64,000 nt of DNA from Ascidia mentula (lineage: Eukaryota; Chordata; Ascidiacea; Phlebobranchia; Ascidiidae): positions 16,134,001 through 16,198,000 of the forward strand of contig OX387201.1 of NCBI GenBank assembly GCA_947561715.1. The letters are read 5' to 3'. A program made the translations under genes and the position numbers. Of this stretch, positions 46,286-58,900 are shown one piece after another (position 1 is the stretch's first letter; each line of letters starts with the position of its first letter). A model generated the notes under the pieces. It worked only from the letters and a program-made list of their open reading frames with translations, made no database searches and was not told where the DNA came from.

Positions 46286-49200
46286 TTATTTTTCATTTCC
46301 CCTTGACTTTGGTTCTTCTTCACAAACTGGCCATTTGTATGACAAACTGTCAAATGTTTTTCCAACACGTGACTGATATTTTGCATCAAACAATCCCATA
46401 GTTCCACCTAAAAAATAGTCCGAAACTTAGGCACAAGATCGTTTAAAAGTTGGTACTTTATCGCCACCTTGTACCTGTATGCACAAACAAGACTCTATTT
46501 CCTTTGAATCTACCGGGATTATTCCTCATCTCTTTCAGCATTCCTTTTAGAGCTTTTCCCGTGTAATCCAGATCACACAATATCCCAGATTCCTTGGCAA
46601 TCTTCTCGACGAAATCTTAGCAAAAATAACGCATTACAGATCAAGGAAGCCTAAAGCTTTCCTTAGTAAAATGATTTATGTAACGAACTGATTTAATAAA
46701 GTTTCATTCCTTTTAAAAAAACAAAATCCACCACTTCTTTTAACCACTACACTAAACCTTACATATAACTGATACTTACTGTAATCCTCATCAGAGGTTT
46801 TGCTTTCTACTCCATGACCTTCAATTACATCAACAATATCTTCAGTCTTTAATCCTGAAAAGTTATTCTCTTTGAGGATATTATTGATAAATTTGTCTGC
46901 ATATCCAGTGAATTCATGTATACAAATTCCATGAATTCTAAAAAACATCACACAATTAATAAAACGGTGAAATTTTTCACTTTGGGAAATAATATTAGAC
47001 ATGTATAATAAGCTATACGACAAATGTACAGAAAAGCCATAATATCGGAGAGCTGCAGACAGGGTGTGTACACGCACTGTTTCGACCTGTAAGGTCTCAT
47101 CAGTGCAGCTGTTGAAGCTACAATACCTTTCTTGCTAAGTAATTAAGGAATTAATCAAACTTTGACATGCTATTCAGCTAAAAGTAACATACCTGACTTT
47201 TTGACCAGTCAAGTAGTTTCCAATGCCAAGCCCATAAAGTGTTCCACCACTTGCAGTAGAAACCACTATATCATCAACTGTCTCCAGAATGCCTTGCTGA
47301 ACCATTTCCTCCCAAGCTTCAATGTAACCAAAAAGCCCAACAATATTGCAACCACCACGAGGAATAAAGTAAGGCGATTTTCCACTTTCTTTTCTAAAAC
47401 TCAGTTGATTAGAACTGCAGCATGTACAGGAGTGATTCTAAAGTTTTGTAATCGCATACCACCTAGTTATTGCGTGCCACCTATCTGGTTTTCTGAGAAA
47501 ACACACGTACAACAAACATCGTAAAACACAATTGGTTAGATATTCGAAATCCGAACATTCCGATTCGTTCCGGTTCATCCCTTTTGTATTGGCATTCACC
47601 ATATCATTTACCAGTTTAGGTGCTCTTAGGACTTTGTCATGAAACATTTGAGCAGTTGGAAACACACTTCAAAAACACATTTGTACCGTTTTTTTTGTTG
47701 TACTTACTGTATGCGTTTGGATAGATTTTCTACTCTCTCATTAAAGTCGCCATCAGGAAAAGCATCCAATGGCACCAGGTATAAATGACTTCCGGTTATC
47801 ACATACGGTATAACAGTTCCTGAGATTTGTGCATTTTCACTTTCCTGCAATACATGGAGTTAGGTTGATCCCTAAACAGACAACCGTAACTTTATAGATA
47901 TCAACTTCGATTTTCCCTGATCAGGACAAGCGGAACATACAATAAATTTAAACGTGACTTTTATAGCCTGGCAAAATTACCTAAGAGATATTATGCAAAT
48001 TTTCGAACACACGCGCTGTGCTCTTGTCCTGTGCTGTGACTAACAGACGAATTTACAAGGAAAGTAAATTTACTTGGAATTTTTGGCAGTTCCGTAATTT
48101 TGCAGACATGATGTCCCAAGTACTTATACATACATGACAATAATATGAGCAAGTAAAATGTATGGAAAACAACATACAATGGTTTTTGTCAACAAAATGA
48201 GGTGACATTCGAGGCCAAGTTCTTTTGCTGCAACTGCGGTTGCCCGGCATTGGTTAGATTGGATTTCACCAGCAGTTAAAACAGATTTGTGGCCATTTGT
48301 AAGTGCTTCCGCAAGTGTAAATTCCAGTGTTCGAGCCTGAGCAACAGGAGGAAGATTTCTCAGCTCAATCTGTTGATAAATTTGCTGACAAACGCTAGAT
48401 AGAAATTCATCAATTTATGGAATTGTAGTTTTTTGTCTGCGATACAAGACGATTTAAGGTCGATGATGAATTCGAAGTATTTTGTGAATTACCGGTAATT
48501 TGCACGCTGATGTACACTAAAGGTAAATAAACTGACGATAATCATCGCACACAATGGGCTTTTGATATCAAGAACCAGACCTGGCGCCAACATTTGCTGC
48601 TTTGTTTTGCGCAACATCGCAAATTTACGACACAACATTTTCGGTAGAGTGGTATAAATTGGTCATTTGTTTATTTCGGCTTGTAAATTATTATTTTACG
48701 CATCTCGGTATTATGCAAAAGTTTACCTTGTTGCCACTTAAAAGGTTTCCTGTGAGGTCATCCCTTTTTATGGAAACTTCAAAACCAGGTGGAACGTCTG
48801 GTAAATTCCATTTGTGGATTGGAGTTGGTAACATGGCCAGCTGTACAAATTATTATTTTTATAGCAAGTCCTTTTTCATGTTTTGCATGTGTTTTAAGAT
48901 ATTTAGAAACCGTTACTGTATGTCTTGGCAATTGCAATTCTCTGCTAAATGCAGAAGGAATGTGAAAGTAATAACAGAAGATTAGAAAATTGCTTTTTAT
49001 TTTGGATTTCAACTGACGTAAATATCGTTATGCACCTAACAATTAGTTAACGATTACTGTTATGAAATATCGTTATGCATCTAACGATTAGCTAACGATT
49101 ACTGTTATGAAATATCGTTATGCATCTAACGATTAGTTAACGATTACTGTTATGAAATATCGTTATGCATCTAACGATTAGTTAACGATTACTGTTATGA

Positions 49201-49772
49201 AATATCGTTATGCATCTAACGATTAGTTAACGATTACTGTTATGAAATATCGGTAATGCTTTCTTCAATTTAAAATGCGTTGGTGGTCCAAAGTAACGAA
49301 AGGTTCATGCCATTTTGCGTTACGCCATTTCTGTGAAGTTTAAAACCCCCAACTTTAATGCCTCTGTATGGTTGATTGGCCTTGCATGACAAGGCTTGAA
49401 GATGCAGCGAATCGTGTAGATCTAGGCTTCCAAAACTTTTTCACTCGCGGCTAGCGAAGGTTAACATGCTAAGTTTTTCTGCGACCCCTTTTTTTAGCAG
49501 CAGTAACATCAGTAAAACAAATCAAACCGAAACGATTGAATTTACACCAAAAAATATACAAACGATTGTGTTTTCGTATACTATAAATGAAATTTCTTAA
49601 ATAAGCTCAATAAACAATGAAACGACTGTTATAGTTTCATTACTTATTCCATTATCTACCTTTAAAATGTGTGAGAACTTACCTCCACACGATGTTTCGG
49701 AATATTTGGAAGACCAGATGCAAATTTTGGAGGTTCGTAATTTGTCACCTTTCCATAATTTGCGCTGGCCAT
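46286..49772 (-). CDS. PLP enzyme, ACC deaminase/D-cysteine desulfhydrase family, copy 2 (373 aa)
   Basis: Diverged tandem paralogue of the gene at 34794-44066 with the same eight-exon plan: 49772-49683, 48840-48727, 48336-48178, 47844-47708, 47393-47193, 46937-46780, 46615-46475, 46407-46286; 1122 bp, in frame. The PLP-lysine K68 (SGNK) is kept. Next to it copy 2 has ARTLEF where copy 1 has IRKLEF, and [14 protein letters not shown] where copy 1 has [13 protein letters not shown]. The phosphate-loop region reads STASGGTLYGL. Exons 1, 2, 3 and 7 have identical lengths in both copies, confirming common origin. Intron 1 contains a 45 bp tandem repeat; intron 5 contains one arm of the fold-back family. 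The two copies differ at many residues, so they are probably old and may differ in substrate. Confidence 0.9.
47048..47117. repeat. Single arm of the fold-back family
   Basis: GAGAGCTGCAGACAGGGTGT through CTGTTTCGACCTGTAAGGTC to GCAGCTGTTGAAGC matches the left arm of the element at 1992-2346. No inverted partner nearby. Confidence 0.8.
49020..49251. repeat. Tandem repeat, 45 bp unit, about 5 copies
   Basis: The unit begins AAATATCGTTATGCATCTAA and ends GATTACTGTTATG. Units are nearly identical; the first is the most diverged. Each contains partly self-complementary TAACGATTAGTTAACG. In intron 1 of PLP-enzyme copy 2. Confidence 0.95.
49511..49600. repeat. Dispersed repeat, copy 2 (partner at 27593-27690)
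   Basis: AGTAAAACAAATCAAACCGA through AAAAATATACAAACGATTGT matches the copy at 27593-27690, same orientation. In intron 1 of PLP-enzyme copy 2. Confidence 0.75.
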
Positions 49773-50259
49773 ACTAGATATCTTCCGAAATTTAACACAA
49801 ACTGCAAAAGTTATAAATGATTTAGATACAGCGTCACAGAATACTGTTAAAATGTAACTGTTTACAACACAACCTTCGCTAAAATCACATCAAAAACTGA
49901 ATATCCGGGTCTTCGAGTGCTGTGGTCGTGGATCTGGACATGTCTTGTACCGCATCAACGAACAGTTTGGCATTTTTTTGTTTTTTTTTGGACGATTGCC
50001 AGTCAATAAGGGCGTTCGAATAACGACAGTAACTTATACCTTTTTAGACGCGGTCATGTAATTTATATAATAAATGACTAGATGTACATTACTTATGTCT
50101 TCATTTCTCGTGGATAACTTAAGTTTTCAAAAATCGCCTTTTCTTAACTCTCAGATTTATCCAAGTAACAAAATTTAAAATGCTGATAATACTTTATCGT
50201 CATTAACAAATGTGTTTGCGCCTCGAAAATTAGACATTGTGTCTGACATAAAAATAAAC

Positions 50260-50871
50260 GTTAGTTAATCCGGATCTTCACATAATTCGGTTAAAATTGA
50301 AGGTACAGACGATTGGTAATCCTGAACGTTGCCAGCGTTCTCCGATGAAGGTAGTGAAGATCCTCTGCATACACGTAAAGGTCGCTCGAAATGTCATTCT
50401 TGTGGGCTCCACTGTATCATGACCACGATATACCCACTGCCATGAAGTTGTGGGCTCCCGTAGGCAGCGCCCATAAGAAAAAAATGTGCCTGTGCAATGA
50501 CCTTTATCTTTTAGAGATCACATAAACCCATAGATGTAACCCAGCCTTGAAGGTAGAAACTCCCTTAGTTTTGAACAGTGGTGTCTGTAGGCCCCTTTTT
50601 GCTATTTATGCTCTCCTACTGGCATGGGAAATGGTTGCAACACCCTTTCGTGAGGCCTGCGCGTAGGTGCGTCAGCAGAACAGTGTACCAGTATGACCAG
50701 GGTCGTGAGTTCAAACCTCACCGGTGATTTTGATTTGTGGCTTTGATCAATGTCTTGCCTCGAAGCTTTTAATCGATAAATTATACAAACGCCATCGAAT
50801 AACCCAGTACTTCGCCTAATCAGGATTTATTTGTCGGTTAAATCGAATCCGGATTAACCGAGGTTATACTG
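50260..50871. mobile_element. Pogo/Tigger-like non-autonomous element
   Basis: GTTAATCCGGAT on the left (near 50265) is inverted on the right as ATCCGGATTAAC (near 50847), with the right end reading CAGTATAACCTCGGTTAATC when inverted. This resembles pogo/Tigger TIRs and the end at 15655. The left boundary is uncertain and there is no transposase ORF. Confidence 0.45.
50694..50735 (+). repeat. SINE fragment (B-box part)
   Basis: GACCAGGGTCGTGAGTTCAA followed by ACCTCACCGG matches the tRNA-like B-box region of the SINE at 43420-43650. The A-box half is degraded or missing. Confidence 0.55.
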
Positions 50872-52356
50872 CACATCTGACAGGGACTGTGCTATCAAGA
50901 CACGGCAACTTTATTATTGACACTAGATCATTGGAATCACGCAAGGGATCTGTTTGTAGACTTGAGGCACTAGAATTGTTTTCCAACTTGTAAATATTGG
51001 AATGAAAATGAAAGCGTTTAAATAATATTAGAATAACTGATTTTACGAAAACGATATTTCTGTGTGAGGTCAAAACACTCATTATACATACAGCTCTGTT
51101 GATGCTTAAGAAAAAAATCAACAAAATATAGAACTGAAATTACAAATCGAGTCCAATGCATGTCACATCGGAATTGATTTTGATTTGATTGTTGCCTGAT
51201 GGAGACGTAACAATGGCCATTATGAGTAATAATTAAATCAGAAGCCCTTGTTTGCGAGTTACTGCTTGCATAATATGGAATGGCTTGTTATTTGGTGTGC
51301 AACGTGGCAAGTTATAAGTTGTGTTGTAGTGGCCATTGATAAATATACTGAGTATCGGCAAAAGTTTATTGTTCCGACTAAAATTCGGACTAAGCAGTGG
51401 ACAGTATACATATATATACAAGTACCGGTGTGCAAGTACTTGGTGAGTGCTTGATGTTAATTGTGTCTTGTGCGGAAGTGCATTCACTTCGTTTTCCATA
51501 TTCATTTAAAAAAACTTATTCCGGGGTTTGTTGAGTGTTTAAAATCTACAGCATGGGGTAAACAACATTGGGCGAGCGTGCCAAATGTGACATGCAATTA
51601 ATTGGAAATGTCACACGTAAATAACGATGTCCGGCGTATATTCTGTTACCGTACTGCGTAAAGAGCAGTTACTTGAACCGTAAAGAGAGGCATGCCGAAT
51701 AGCATTAAATATTTTGCGTCCTTAATTGAGTTGGGCACCACTGATCTACTCTCACGTTTAGTGTGGTAAAATACGCCAACAAGGCGGAAATCTTTTTCTA
51801 AATGTTAAATGCCGTTGGGCACGTTAGCGTTTTCAGTCACACCGAAAAATGGTTTAGTTTTGTTGAATCAGGTATTTATACCGTTCCAGAGTAGAAGTGT
51901 GTTGTTGGTATCGTAATATCATTCTTGCATGTGTGTTCGGCACAGTGTGGATACAAACATTGCTTGCCGCGTATTATCCTACATTTCCCAACTATAAACT
52001 TTGTCTACAGTTCTTTGCCAGAAATTTCAAGTTAGTTTAGCTTAATGTAAATGGGTTATTTTGATGACAAATCTCTGTTAAAAATCGACTTTAAAACTCA
52101 GTTATTTTCTAAAATTTTGTCCCATTTGTCAAGGTAACAACAGTTTCAACTCCTTCACACAGTGCAACATAATACAATATGCTCATGTCGACAAGGCTGC
52201 TTTTTTTTGTTACAATATGCTCATTGGTGTGGAAAACTCACAATTCGCGTTTAATTTGTCGTCAAGCACATTAACCCATCCTTGGCAAAAGCAATTACTT
52301 TCTTCTGGTTTAAACAGTGAAATTACGTCATGTTTATCGTTTGTTCCTGCAAATTT

Positions 52357-55300
52357 TTATATTTCGTTTTTGGTTGGAGGAAGCAACTCCGGATAGACAC
52401 ACAATTCCTTCAACTCCTGGCTGCAAATAAAACAATACAAATTATTTCAGGGATTGGCAACGTTTTGAACGACGCTATATCAAAATTTTAGTGATTTTGC
52501 GTGCCTACCTATATGCGTACACCGTAACCTTTTTTGGTTACCTGGCCGCCTCATTACGTGAACATATGAATGGTAAAGGGTAAATATAAACATTTACACG
52601 CGATCAACCTTTCTTTCCGATGCAACTGAATCCCTGGCGCATTGCGAAGTGTCAGAGCATGAACTACTTTATCACTTGGTTTGCCAACCTCTCATACCAA
52701 ATTTGGCTCGCAAGTCAAGGATACTGATGGACTAGGTTAGTTAAAAATATATGAGATAACAACTTGCAATTTACGACCCAACTGTAAGAGCCACAAATTC
52801 CACATGTGTGCTTTAACACTTACAATTTAGACTTTGTGATGTAATAATTGGCCTTGTGGGTTGTAAAACCGTTAAAACCGAATCTGCAGTAACATGCATA
52901 AGCTCCCATGTCTGTAACAAAAAAACGGGGATGGAGGTGTAATTATTTGAAACACAAAAATCTCATTTTTTATGAAACTGTAGTGTCTCCCCACCTTTCC
53001 ACGTGATCCAGTCTCCAACGTTCATTTCCGGCAAACTTTCTGATCTCGCAATGACGTCACCTCCGTCGAGCGAACATCCAAATATGGTACAGGGTCGGGG
53101 ATTCCCGTTTGCAGTCTGTGATGACGACATGTTTTTTTTGACACAATATTCAGAGAATTATTATTATATTAATAAGTAAAATGGTTAGACTCAAAAGGCC
53201 AAATTTCTTGAGTGTATTTTTGTCACATTTTTCTTTATTTTTACATTTTATTTCTACAAGACCGCAACATACCTGCAATGGTTGTGGAAGCGCGGAAAAT
53301 TTTTCCATAAAACTGGTAGTGAAACTGTTGTAGATACTTTCACCAACGTAATAATAAACGTGATCTGAAGACAAACAAATGTTTCAAAAACCAATTAAAC
53401 GTATTTTCACAATTACAAAAACACACCAACATCTTCTGGCACCAAGCCAATAGATAGGCAATCATGAGTAATTCAATATTAAATTTCCAAGCAACAACTT
53501 TGACAACAAGCTAAGAAATTTCAGTAAGAAGCTAAGACATATTCAAGCAGACGTTTCAAACACACCTGCTGTGTTCATCATCGGTGCTGTTACTAAACTG
53601 GCTGCATAGACTGTAAGAGCACTGATGGGGAAGCAGGTGTTTTTGAATCGTCCACTTAAACAAGTCCAGCATCGTACTTTTGGCCTTCTTGTCGAAGGTT
53701 AAACACTTCAAGCATTTTGCACCAAAGCTAAGAACTGTTGGACAAATAAATTGTTGCCCCAAAAACCTTGCTGAGTTTTCTTGGAGAAAATGTTTGTGAC
53801 AATGCCGAACGCTGGTCCTGGGAGGTACCTCCCCGGTTCCGATATTATCCTCACACCACTTGATGCGGGAAAGTTGTGTTCGAGAGTCTTTCGTATCACT
53901 GCTGCCATCTAGCGATAAAAATCTAAGATATTAAACGCGCAACCGGATCGCAAGTAAAGTTTCCTTGTTTTTTATCTGCATTATACCGAACCGTATCACA
54001 TCATCACAGTATACTCATTTTTGCCAAAAAAACAGTATGGTAGACTCCCAACCTCTTTAAACGGCGCAATCTTTTCAGACTCCTCGTTTCCAGGGTAGCC
54101 TCCACCAATATCTAGAAGTTTGAAGTCATAGCCAACTTTCTGAGCAAAGTCAAAAAGTTCTTTAGAATCCTCTATCGCCATTCTGTAGGAATCATCACTT
54201 GGACAACCGCTTCCGACGTGAAAACTGAACAAAACAGATTCTGAACATCGGTGAGAATTTATCTTTGCATCATTCGAAGAAGTGAAAGTGTCTGAACAAA
54301 GTTAAATGTCTGAACATGTTTTGAACACACTGCCTTCAATATATGTATGTTTTCAAAAGTTTCCCTTTAACCCAAAGAAGTAAAAAACATAAAAAACAAA
54401 TACAAAACAAACTTTTGGTTGTTACCAACCTCATTACAATAAAACGCAAGTCGGTACAAAATTCCAGTCAGTATCATTCTGGTTATTACAAAGTTTCAGG
54501 GAATTTAAAAACACTGACGTCACCTTATCCCAATGACGTCAAGGTCAAGTTCTTTTGCCTTTTTGATCAATTCTTTTCCGGTGCTAAGATTTGCTCCAAA
54601 CTTGTTTTTAAAATGTATTCGTGCGCTTGAATCGTCGACCTCAATTCTCATCACAAGTCTAAAGTATTATAAAGTTGGTTCGTTTGTAATTTTCAATAAA
54701 GCTGTCAGAGATATTATAAATTAGCGGTCAATGTTAACGCAGATGTTTTCAACTATTTTTTTCCTTTTTCCTCATACAACCAATGCAGGTGTTCGATTTT
54801 GATTATTAACATCTTAAACTAATGAATCCACGTATATATGTGTAGAAATAGATGCTGGCGTGCTGTGTTTATCGTATGTATTTGCATCGTAGCGGGAATA
54901 TCAAATTACGTATAGCTATTTTAGGCATGTCGTAACATGGTCTTGGATCTGCTAGAAAAGAAAACAGCGCATTTTACTAATATTGGAAAAGGTGTATTGT
55001 TTCATCATATCTGACAATTTATTTTTAACTCACTTTGCGTTTGGAAACAACTTTTTCATTTTCAACAATTCCTCTTCGTTGTCGAACACCGTCATTCTGA
55101 CGTCATTGTCACGTGCGTGTAAAATGTGTGATGCAAACTTGCAGGGGTTTGCGTAGATAATATTGTCCCGCTGGACTCCAGTTTTCAGAGCCATGTCTAT
55201 TTCACACTGGCGCGCAAAAAACAAACAAATATTTATGTGGCGTTAAGTTTCAACACAAACAATATATAGCCCATGTGATTAAGAATTCAATTTCTTTAAT

Positions 55301-55964
55301 TTGCCATTAAAGTCTCTGGTCTATGCCTATAATGCTTGCTGGTGCACAGTTCTCATATGATTAAGAATGTTTGTCGAAACAGCTGAGTCGCTTGTCAAGA
55401 TTTTACTTTTGTTACACGGACGTCTTTTTGTTGAAACTAACGTAACTGTTGTGAAAATAATTGGAATAAACAGAAACTTTCCCGCTTTGTTTTTTAACTT
55501 TGACAGACTTACTTTGCTGGCAGCATCAAATCCACATCCTAACGCAGCGAGTGTGCTTAGCAATGGACGAAGAGCGTTCGCCTTTATTGCATAAAACAAT
55601 TCCACTCTTGGCAGTTCCTGTCTGAATTGCTTGAATTGTTCGAGCAAAATTCCTAGATCTCCAAGGAAAAAGCTTTCGTCGAAATCCTAAAAAACTTAAA
55701 TGCCAATTGTCGCAAATCATTCACCGAAGCAACGCGTACATATACACTCATGACCAAATGTACACGATGAAATACAAATTAATTTATCCCTTTTTATGTC
55801 GAACTGCTATTTATTTGACTGCTCACCTTCTGCCCCCCGTTTCTTTGTACAATGTTCCTGGCAACATCTTCATAAGTTGTACCATCCGGAACAACAGCAA
55901 CTTCTTGTTGTAGCGCCGTGTGAATGGGGAGCGGCAAGAAGTTGTCGTTGTCAGTTTTTTCCAT
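52357..55964 (-). CDS. Ornithine decarboxylase-like PLP protein, copy A (432 aa)
   Basis: Group IV (alanine-racemase fold) decarboxylase family; classical ODC makes putrescine. Exons: 55964-55827, 55686-55513, 55206-55034, 54658-54524, 54224-54053, 53908-53767, 53364-53273, 53115-52995, 52911-52824, 52420-52357; 1299 bp, in frame. PLP-site residues are kept: FYAIKAN (Lys81, ODC K69), GFDAASK, SFHVGSG (His209), DIGGGYPG, EPGRY. Two substrate-site positions differ from ODC: YYVGESIY has Glu320 where ODC has Asp332, and TIFGCSLDGGD has Leu358 where ODC has the catalytic Cys360 (a Cys sits two residues earlier). The C-terminus is short (ends LPPTKNEI) and lacks the long vertebrate degradation tail. 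May decarboxylate another substrate or act as a non-canonical paralogue; AZIN-like loss of PLP residues is not seen. Confidence 0.88.
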
Positions 55965-58900
55965 AGTGCGTTTAAAAATACAAACACTTACAAGCACAAA
56001 ATTTTAATTTTCTGGAGTCAATTTCAGCTAATAAGAACGCAGTGGCTTATCTATTCCTGCTTTTAAAGTGCATATGACACGGTCATGGCAAATTTGCGTA
56101 AAACTAAAGTCACATCTACAACAAACATATATCCAAAGTTTTTCGGTTCTACGTCAACTAAAAAATGTAGAAATCTGTACGAAAAGTAGCGGCGATCAAA
56201 AATCGTAAACCTTTTTTGCTGTAGCGATATGACGCCACACAAGGCGCTCGCGTCAAAAAATGCATTGTTTATATAGGAGAAGGCGCCTTATATTGCAGAT
56301 ATCCAATAGTTTCAAAAATAGAAGAATCCACAAATTATGTTTCCTCAAAGGTCGGGACAAGGTTTTACAGCATACAAAAATATGTCTCGGAAGACCAAAG
56401 GGCATACTAGCTACGACACTACTGTGATAAGACGGGGGTGGTGAGTTTGTTTGTTCAGTGACATTACATGACGTCATTTTGGGTGTGATGTCATAACTTT
56501 AACCTCACCTTTGTGCTGATTTCATGTGATAAAGGAGCTACGCCAAGTACCAAGTAAAGAGCTACGCAGTCGGCCAATCATGCGATTACATTAAACATTA
56601 CTGCGTTGTTTTTGAATAGTTACACTTTAATGCTAAGAGTAACAATTAAGCTATACCTGTTAAATTGTTACCAACCATCACTAAAGCAACCTAGTACTGC
56701 AAATTACCAGACACCAACATTATCGAAGCACGTAATTTCGCAATGCAACAAATCAAACCTGCTGCACAAATTGTGACATATTATTAAGTCGAGTATTTGA
56801 CTACACTTGGCAAGGTAGCGGATTCCTTATGTCTGCCAACGAAACTTTGACAAATTCAGATTTTATCGATGCTTTGTTGTCTCGCTCTAAAGAGTCCAAC
56901 CAAATTGTCGTATAGGCTACATAAAAGATGTCCTCCCAAATGAAACAAATTTCAAGCAGTACAGCCTAAATGACCCCAAGTGACCTTTTCCTGTGTGCTT
57001 AAGATTTGCTGAATCAGCTCAGGTTTTCGCCGTTCCGGAACAGAAGTCACAGCCGTGCGTTGCTGTAAGAACTTGGCGCTTATGTGGTTCACAAGTCTTC
57101 TACACCATTTTTATCTCATTTCCCACTACCTTTTAAATTTTTCACTGAGAATTTAGGTGCTGTATTTATGTCTGTCTTGCCACGCGCGTATAGTTAATTC
57201 ATGCGATCTTTTATACAAATAATGACGTCATAACCGTGGCAGTATTGTACAGTCACCGTGAAATAGCGAACGAATGCAGTCTCTTGCACATGTTTCCATG
57301 TCGCGATTGAGGCTTCCTAAAAATGTTTGGTCCATGTTTTACGTTTTGGTCCAAAAACGGGTCGTGTTTCCATGTCGCATACGCATTCAAGCGTAACAGT
57401 TTTTCGCCCTTCACTGATCGTGTCGCTGTGTTTGCTAAAGTACGAAAACCTGACAAATCGTCTCTGTCGAACGCTTATGTCGCATAAAAATTTGTTTGTT
57501 TTTTTTCAATTTTGTGCCCAGTACAATAACCATGGTTCAATCTTAAAAACAGAACAGTGGTTACTAACATGCCCTGATTAGGTTGTTGTTTCAAACGGTG
57601 TCCAATGGCGCAGTAGAGTAAATAATTTCCCGTTTTGTATAGGAACTGAGCATTGCAACTTAATAATATTATCAAGTTTCGTTAATTTAATTCTTAATTT
57701 AAGAAGGTTTAATGTTTAATTCGAATAATCACTAAAGTATTTTTAATACCCTACCTGGTTCTCTCAATACAATTATCTTACTGATTAACATTCAGACGTG
57801 GATTGGAGTATGCGTGAAAAAAAAAGTAGAATATTAGTAGAATGAATTTACAGGTACACACAGGGCTTTTGAAAGCTCTCCCTACTGAGAGCTGATTGTT
57901 CAATAATGTCACGTGATATCATGAACCGCTTGAAACAATATAATACAGGAACAGAAAATACAGGATATTGTAAACTGGCGCATCGTTGTTATGTGATAAA
58001 CAGGATATAGTGATACACATGTGCTTGAGACGAATGATTCTCTGAGTTACTGGTAGACACATTCTGGGAGAGCACTGGAGGAAGGCGATCCATCATGTGT
58101 TATCTGGGACGCATTCAAATGATTAGTATAATACAAGAGTAAAGATGTGGTGTTACATAAGCATAGGAGAACATTTTATGTGGTAAACAGGATGTTGAAT
58201 GAATCACTTTACTGGAGAACATTCGATGGATAAATCATTTGGGTCACCTTATGGGATTATGTTTACACTTGGATCGAAACTTGCGAAATATGCAATGCCT
58301 ATGGTAACGGGCTCGCAAATACTTGTGCAATGCTGCAAACGAGATGAATTATACAATGCTTATACAATGCTGCTAACTAAATATTGCACAGTATATTTGC
58401 TGGTTTCTCTTGGTATGTTGCACTACAAAACAAAATGTTTTGTCCTAGTACTGTGGAAAGCATTTGTATCTAATTTCCCACTTTCAGTTTAAACCGAATA
58501 CTAATTTCCTACCAATATTGTAATTTTTTATGTAAGCATTTAATCGTTACATTTTCGCCAACTTTTTCGACTGCATGTCGTAACCAATTGCCAATAGGTG
58601 TTTGACACACAATGAATACAAAACAAAATATTTTAATATTTCTTTGTTAGTTACTTTAGTATATTTCGATACCAACTATTTACCCATCTACAACCCTATA
58701 ATTTCCAACTGGTTAATATCCAAAATATCCATAAAAGTTCTCTCGAATGCAACAAATTCTAAGCAGTACAAACTAAGTGACGGCGAGTAACCTTGGATTT
58801 CCCTTGCACCGAATTGCTGAATCATGTATTAAAACCGTTCCAGAGCAGAAGTGCGTTGCTTCAAGAACTTTGCACTTCAATGGTTACAAGCCTTCTTGAA

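Larger units (their letters stand above)
49773..52356. other. Intergenic region between PLP-enzyme copy 2 and ODC-like copy A
   Basis: Upstream flank of PLP-enzyme copy 2, a pogo-like non-autonomous element (50260-50871) with a SINE fragment inside it, and the 3' flank of ODC-like copy A. That flank includes a segment near 51860-51920 also found near 57.0 and 58.8 kb. No gene recognised. Confidence 0.5.

Noticed and set aside
58199..58492. 97-codon plus-strand frame in the ODC spacer
   Set aside because: No motif, and surrounding sequence is repeat-like.
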